This document shows, in pieces, positions 13,911 through 16,898 of a DNA stretch of 16,898 bases (positions within the stretch are counted from its first letter, which is position 1; the number at the start of each line of letters is the position of its first letter). Both the position numbers and the translations under genes were made by a program. The notes below the pieces were generated by a model. It was not told the origin of the DNA. It made no database searches and saw only the letters and a list, made by a program, of their open reading frames with translations. The stretch is from the NCBI GenBank assembly GCA_023406965.1, contig JAEXTI010000384.1:1-16898 (forward strand). Direction: 5' to 3'. The DNA comes from Chloroflexota bacterium. Its GTDB lineage: Bacteria; Chloroflexota; Anaerolineae; Anaerolineales; Anaerolineaceae.

Positions 13911-13919
13911 TGCTATGAT
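13911..13919 (+). promoter_or_regulatory. Extended -10 promoter candidate for the lipoprotein operon
   Basis: TGCTATGAT is an extended -10 (TGN followed by TATGAT, five of six matches). No strong -35 is present at 16-18 bases, as is common for extended -10 promoters. Transcription would start near 13926, 49 bases before the strong hairpin and about 160 bases before the lipoprotein ATG. Confidence 0.4.
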
Positions 13920-13974
13920 GAATATATCTTCGATGGTAATTGCTCAGGCAGTGCGGTAAAAGTTCCCAATTAGA

Positions 13975-14009
13975 GGTGTATGTGGGCGAAGCTCCCACAT
14001 ACACCTTTT
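13975..14009 (+). terminator. Strong intrinsic terminator or attenuator hairpin
   Basis: GGTGTATGTGGG at 13975-13986 pairs perfectly with CCCACATACACC at 13994-14005, with a seven-base loop, followed directly by TTTTATTT. This is a canonical Rho-independent terminator on the plus strand, 115 bases after the methyltransferase stop. It also sits between a promoter candidate at 13911 and the lipoprotein gene, so if that promoter is used the hairpin would attenuate it. Confidence 0.8.
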
Positions 14010-14087
14010 ATTTAGCCTCTTTCCCCGGAAAACTGAGAAGTTACCTACGGTTAACCTTTCTTTTGGTCTTTGAAGGAGGAATGGAAC

Positions 14088-15254
14088 ATGAAGTATTATC
14101 CGTTATCCAAGATCATCTTATCGGTAATAATCATTGGCCTCCTGGGAACCGTTTTGCTGACCGCTTGCACCGGGGTTCCCCCCAAAGTTAGCTACCAGGG
14201 GCGGTTGACAGATGAGAACGGTACACCCCTGAACGGCACTTTCTCGTTCACCCTGGAGTTATACACAAAAGAAACCGGGGGCGATCTCTTATATACCGAA
14301 ACAAAAAATGTCGTTGTTACAGATGGTCTGTTCGACTCGACCTTAGGACCGTCCGCCTTGCAAACTGGGTTGGACCCGGAATGGCTGACCAAACCACTGT
14401 GGCTGCAAGTTTCCATCAATGGCGAGGTGCTCACACCCCGCCAGCAATTACTCGGTTCACCCTATGCCCTCACCCTGATGGCTGGAGCGGTGGTGGCAGG
14501 AGAGCTTAACGACAATGCACATGGGGATACAACTGACGCTGTCTTGACGGTCGCAAACCGGGATGATGGGACGCTTGGCAACCCCTTGACGGCCTTAAGT
14601 GTCCAGGGTGGGACGATTGCCAACTCCTCGCCGGCCTTAAGAGTCCAAGGGCTGGGTGGGCTTGAGGTCTCGGGCATTGAAACTAGTGATGGGGTAGCTA
14701 AAGCAGGAACAATTTATAGCCTTCTATCAACTTACCACAGCGATCTGCGCATGGCCTCGAACGATGAACTTTACTTCGACCTTGATGAAGACAATACTTC
14801 GGCGTCTTCCTTGCGAATTCGAAATGGCGATAACATTGAAATTTGTACTATCAATGAATCGGGGAACCTGCATTGTATAGGGAACTCGTTATTTGACGGC
14901 ACAAAAAGCGCAGTCGTTTCGGCGAATGGCCAACAGCGTTTGATGTATGCAATCGAAAGTCCCGAAGTCTGGTTTGAGGATTTCGGCAGCGGCACCCTGG
15001 TCAATGGCGTTTCCACGGTAACCATCGATCCCCTCTTCGCCGCCACGGTCAACCTCTCCGAATACCATGTCTTTGTCACGCCGTTGGGCGACTGCCAGGG
15101 GCTGTATGTGAGCGGAAAAACTGCCACCGGCTTTGAAGTCCATGAGTTGGGTGGAGGCGCCACGAACATCGACTTTGACTACCGTCTGGTGGCAAAGCGC
15201 CTGGGGTATGAGGCGGAACGCCTGGAGCTGGTCGCCCCCATGGAGGAGCCATGA
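14088..15254 (+). CDS. Secreted lipoprotein with 'SYQGRLT' and 'FDYRLVAKR' domains
   Basis: This 388-residue protein begins with a hydrophobic signal segment and a lipobox LLTAC (cysteine at about residue 27), so it should be lipidated outside the membrane. An N-terminal beta domain (about 32-140) starts with VSYQGRLTDENGTPLNGTFS, a module common in surface proteins of Chloroflexota and Bacteroidota. A Gly-rich stretch (about 145-200) contains two 'ALxVQG' repeats. The C-terminal domain (about 265-382) reads SPEVWFEDFGSGTLVNGVST, then VTPLGDCQGLYVSGKTATGF and FDYRLVAKRLGYE, a widespread conserved tail of unknown role. ATG 14088 was chosen over TTG 14070 because AAGGAGG is at 14073-14079. The stop overlaps the next ATG by ATGA. 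It is probably a surface-exposed structural or adhesion protein. Confidence 0.8.
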   Translation: MKYYPLSKIILSVIIIGLLGTVLLTACTGVPPKVSYQGRLTDENGTPLNGTFSFTLELYTKETGGDLLYTETKNVVVTDGLFDSTLGPSALQTGLDPEWLTKPLWLQVSINGEVLTPRQQLLGSPYALTLMAGAVVAGELNDNAHGDTTDAVLTVANRDDGTLGNPLTALSVQGGTIANSSPALRVQGLGGLEVSGIETSDGVAKAGTIYSLLSTYHSDLRMASNDELYFDLDEDNTSASSLRIRNGDNIEICTINESGNLHCIGNSLFDGTKSAVVSANGQQRLMYAIESPEVWFEDFGSGTLVNGVSTVTIDPLFAATVNLSEYHVFVTPLGDCQGLYVSGKTATGFEVHELGGGATNIDFDYRLVAKRLGYEAERLELVAPMEEP

Positions 15255-15571
15255 AACGGCGTTCTCTCCCCTATTTAGCTGGCCTAGTACTGGCACTTTT
15301 GTTGATATCGATTATTACCCAACCGGGCAGTTCACTTAGGGCAGCCTCCACCGACTTACCAGCCGCCCCCATGAGTCAATCAGCGCATTACAACATCTCC
15401 TGGGACGCAATCGGTAGCGGTAGCGGGGTGCTTTCATCCCCAAACTACAGGTTGCGACAAACCATCGGCCAACCTTCAACCGGAAACATGACCAATCCCA
15501 ACTACGCGCTACATGCCGGCTACTGGCAGTGGTTTTACCTAAAGGTCTTCCTCCCGCTCATTCTGCGGTAA
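15251..15571 (+). CDS. Small secreted protein with C-terminal LPLILR tail
   Basis: This 106-residue protein starts KRR followed by a hydrophobic segment (about 8-24), a signal peptide or anchor. The middle contains SGSGVLSSPNYRLRQTIGQP and MTNPNYALHAGYWQW, a 'NYxL..TIGQP..G' repeat unit known from Chloroflexota secreted proteins. The last residues, VFLPLILR, resemble the YLPLVLR-type tails seen on many secreted proteins in that phylum. Its ATG overlaps the lipoprotein stop, so the two are translated together and may assemble at the cell surface. No enzyme motif is visible. Confidence 0.75.
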   Translation: MKRRSLPYLAGLVLALLLISIITQPGSSLRAASTDLPAAPMSQSAHYNISWDAIGSGSGVLSSPNYRLRQTIGQPSTGNMTNPNYALHAGYWQWFYLKVFLPLILR

Positions 15572-15603
15572 GCGGGACGAGAAAAGAGCAAGTACCAAAA
15601 ATC

Positions 15604-15860
15604 GTGACGCTCCCCACGCGCTAGAAGCGCGGGGGCTTCTTGAGAAACGCATGACGCAACCGCCTACGTTGACTCTCAATGGGCGCGTCCCGCCCAAAAT
15701 TGTTGCACCCACTATGCGGGTTTTGCCCGCACAACACCCAATGTGTTTTACGCTGTTCAGGATTTCGGCACAGCAACCAGCAACACAAGATCTGTTAAGG
15801 TGCGGCCCTGTCGGGCGACAGCGCGGCCCACAAGCCCGCTGCAAAAGTATTATAGCACAG
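15604..15860 (-). mobile_element. Possible IS200/IS605 relic: right-end / omegaRNA-like structured segment
   Basis: On the minus strand, an extended -10 TGCTATAAT (15857-15849) is followed by about 230 bases rich in short hairpins: GCGGG-CAAAA-CCCGC near 15716-15730, GGGCG-CGCCC near 15681-15695 and CTGTC-GACAG near 15809-15822. It ends in a strong GC hairpin at 15635-15612 (ten pairs and a bulge), in the context AAGCCCCCGCGC...GTGGGGAGCGTCAC. This end resembles the right-end hairpin and scaffold of IS605-type tnpB elements. One frame just before it reads RHAFLKKPPRF then a stop in the stem, as tnpB genes often end, but no tnpB body is present. The call is by resemblance only. Confidence 0.4.
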
Positions 15861-16013
15861 ATGTTCGCCTTTGGCGGACTGAAGCCACCGAGAAATCCGC
15901 CTTTTCCCTGCCGTTCAAAGCAGCGAGACTTGCGGCGGGCTTCAACCGGTCAGGCGATTGGTTGGATTTTCGATTTTTGCAAATTCCCTTTGACGTTCCC
16001 CAAAATGAGATAG
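15861..16013. other. Gap with no recognised gene
   Basis: Between the IS605-like relic and the DinB-like gene I see no supported gene or clear structure. Two plus-strand reading frames cross it, but neither has a ribosome binding site, a recognisable motif or plausible composition. Confidence 0.5.
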
Positions 16014-16517
16014 CTAAAGGCCGTACTGCTGCTTGATGGCTTCGATCGTTGAGACATGCTCGTTCATATGTTCGCTGATCATCTGAATGATTTGCTCCGC
16101 GCTAACCTTTTGGATGTCTTGGCCTTGGCTATCGATAATTCTCACGGTCTGATCCCAGGCCTCCGGAAAGTACGCTGCAAGTTCATGGATGAGTTTGCGG
16201 TGCAATTTGATCAGGGCTAAGGAGGTCTGGATCGGACGCTGGTCGAAGGCTAACGCATCTGCCCATGCTTCGTTGCCCGGGAAGCCCTCAAACCGAACAG
16301 GGGCCCCCGGTGTAGCAAGGGCTTTCTTGAAGATCATCGACCAGACGTCCCCGTCATCGGCTACATGATGCACAATTTGCCGGATTGTCCATTCACCTGG
16401 CGTCCGGGAATGATCGAGAGCTTTCTCCGACAAACCAGTGACAGCTATTTCGAGTTGTTTTGCTCCAGATGTAAAAAGTGCTAAAGTTTCTTTTTGAGAT
16501 GCGGTTAACTCTGACAT
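16014..16517 (-). CDS. DinB/YfiT-like four-helix metalloprotein
   Basis: This 167-residue protein is mostly helical. It has EWTIRQIVHHVADDGDVWSM (about residues 43-62) and SEHMNEHVSTIEAI near the C-terminus. The His of VHHVAD and the two His of HMNEH fit the three-histidine metal site of the DinB_2/YfiT-like superfamily, whose members include bacillithiol- or mycothiol-type transferases and many uncharacterised proteins. The product or substrate here cannot be predicted. The start at ATG 16517 follows AAAGGA at 16530-16525; a longer reading to 16586 would run through the promoter. A good promoter lies upstream, and an IS630-like element end begins just beyond it. Confidence 0.85.
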   Translation of the reverse strand: MSELTASQKETLALFTSGAKQLEIAVTGLSEKALDHSRTPGEWTIRQIVHHVADDGDVWSMIFKKALATPGAPVRFEGFPGNEAWADALAFDQRPIQTSLALIKLHRKLIHELAAYFPEAWDQTVRIIDSQGQDIQKVSAEQIIQMISEHMNEHVSTIEAIKQQYGL

Positions 16518-16557
16518 ATTGATTCCTTTGCTTTTCCATGGTCGATCTCGCATTACA

Positions 16558-16586
16558 ATTTTATATCTCAACACGATTCCTGACAA
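16558..16586 (-). promoter_or_regulatory. Promoter of the DinB-like gene
   Basis: On the minus strand TTGTCA (16586-16581) and TAAAAT (16563-16558) each match consensus at five of six positions with a 17-base spacer. Transcription would begin near 16551, giving a leader of about 34 bases. The -35 is two bases from the outer direct repeat of the insertion-sequence region, so the element may have supplied or disturbed upstream control sequence. Confidence 0.6.
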
Positions 16587-16588
16587 AA

Positions 16589-16608
16589 CTAAATGGTCTT
16601 CTCGCTAA
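16589..16608. repeat. Direct repeat copy 1 (CTAAATGGT...CTCGCTAA)
   Basis: The 20-base sequence here reads CTAAATGGTCTTCTCGCTAA. It matches 18 of 20 bases of the copy at 16696-16715 in the same orientation; the two differences are adjacent. Both are next to the IS630-like transposase end and flank a large palindrome. Confidence 0.75.
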
Positions 16609-16619
16609 AGAATTGGATT

Positions 16620-16668
16620 TGTTTTATGAGTATTAGTGCGGCGTAGCCGCACTAATACTCATAAAACA
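16620..16668. repeat. Perfect 23-bp palindrome with 3-base loop
   Basis: The 23 bases at 16620-16642 (TGTTTTATGAG...GCGGC) pair without mismatch with 16646-16668, leaving only GTA as loop. It lies between the two 20-base direct repeats. A-rich and T-rich outer arms would let it work as a bidirectional terminator, isolating the transposase gene from the DinB-like gene, but the length and perfection also fit a small mobile or hairpin-type element. No gene is present in 16518-16711. Confidence 0.8.
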
Positions 16669-16695
16669 TAACTCACTAACTTGGCGAGCAAAACA

Positions 16696-16715
16696 CTAAA
16701 TGGTTCTCTCGCTAA
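16696..16715. repeat. Direct repeat copy 2, overlapping the transposase stop codon
   Basis: CTAAATGGTTCTCTCGCTAA repeats the sequence at 16589-16608 (18 of 20). It covers the stop codon of the transposase (16714-16712). Related CTCGC-AAGTTA words also occur inverted at 16674-16688 and 16723-16733, forming small hairpins, as expected at an insertion-sequence terminus with repeated transposase-binding words. Confidence 0.7.
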
Positions 16716-16898
16716 GTTACTAAACTAAGCGAGGGATTGGATACCGAATAACCACCGAGGATCGTGAGTTGCACTTGCGGCTTTTTCTTCCACACATAAG
16801 GATGGCGATGAGCGTTCCAGTAATCCAGAGCTTGATTCAAAACCAAGGTCAATTGATCCAAGTTTTCAAAGCGCCGACCTTTGAGGGCCAGGGAACGC
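16712..16898 (-). CDS. IS630-like transposase, C-terminal end (partial)
   Basis: The minus strand from the window edge reads [20 protein letters not shown] then [20 protein letters not shown], and ends VTILGG-like sequence and SNPSLSLVT before a TAG at 16714-16712. About 61 residues are visible. The pattern LxGRRF..LDxL...L..AL.[11 protein letters not shown] matches the C-terminal region of IS630-family DDE transposases, after the catalytic Glu of the N-P-x-E motif, which would lie outside the window. Whether the element is intact cannot be told. The repeats and palindrome beyond its stop are probably part of the element end. Confidence 0.75.
   Translation of the reverse strand, partial: RSLALKGRRFENLDQLTLVLNQALDYWNAHRHPYVWKKKPQVQLTILGGYSVSNPSLSLVT

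Noticed and set aside
15553..15576. CCCGCT...AGCGGG hairpin at the end of the secreted-protein gene
   Set aside because: The stem is six pairs with a 12-base loop overlapping the coding end and no T-run follows, so it is too weak to call a terminator.
15539..15844. 101-codon minus-strand frame in the structured segment
   Set aside because: The translation has no domain, runs through the hairpins and antisense to the end of the secreted-protein gene, and has no ribosome binding site. RNA or element structure explains the segment better.
15651..16036. Two overlapping plus-strand frames of 120 and 97 codons
   Set aside because: No start signals or motifs, and both cross the element-like segment; one also ends inside the antisense DinB-like gene.
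16587..16733. Short repeats that could suggest a CRISPR array
   Set aside because: Only two direct copies with a palindrome between them, no regular spacers and no cas genes; an insertion-sequence end fits better.

Overview
The window looks like a chromosomal segment of an uncultivated Chloroflexota bacterium, most likely Anaerolineae-like. Three things suggest this: a secreted protein ending in a YLPLVLR-type tail (here VFLPLILR), a lipoprotein built from a 'SYQGRLT' domain and a 'FDYRLVAKR' C-terminal domain, and a mixed repertoire of HisKA_3 kinases, NarL regulators and PknB-like kinases with moderate GC. The taxonomic call is inference from protein style. No rRNA or tRNA gene was seen.

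Layout. (1) 1-1888, minus strand: a tightly coupled operon of a short-chain dehydrogenase, an isoprenylcysteine-carboxyl-methyltransferase-like (ICMT-like) membrane protein and a leucine-carboxyl-methyltransferase-like (LCM-like) gene. The last gene is cut off and joined out of frame to the tail of a PEP-utilising (PPDK/PEP synthase-like) gene, followed by the start of another gene at the edge. (2) 2017-4942, minus strand: an ArsR/SmtB-family repressor with a complete alpha5 metal site, followed by a P2-type cation ATPase. The promoter has an operator-like repeat lying in its spacer. (3) 4979-5294, plus strand: a decayed fragment of a DUF1932-type dehydrogenase. (4) 5351-7795: a GH38 alpha-mannosidase-like enzyme. 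(5) 7933-13859, plus strand: a signalling block with a NarL-family histidine kinase, its LuxR/NarL response regulator, a single-domain receiver coupled to a membrane acyltransferase, a Ser/Thr kinase fused to a NarL-type receiver, and a second ICMT-like methyltransferase. (6) 14088-15571: a lipoprotein and a small secreted protein, translationally coupled. (7) 15572-16013: no convincing gene, but a structured minus-strand segment resembling the right end / omegaRNA region of an IS200/IS605 element. (8) 16014-16898, minus strand: a DinB-like four-helix protein, then an insertion-sequence end with a 23-bp perfect palindrome, 20-nt direct repeats and the 3' end of an IS630-like transposase gene.

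How the genes may work together. The ArsR-type sensor probably controls the ATPase. Two ion-binding positions in its TM6 carry His and Cys where SERCA has Asn and Thr, which fits a transition-metal substrate. The histidine kinase and the 9125 regulator form an overlapping pair, and the kinase-receiver fusion at 11718 has a receiver that appears to be a close relative of that regulator's, so cross-talk between His-Asp and Ser/Thr phosphorylation is plausible. The most notable items are the kinase-receiver fusion, the sensor/ATPase unit, the gene chimera at the left edge and the mobile-element relics on the right.
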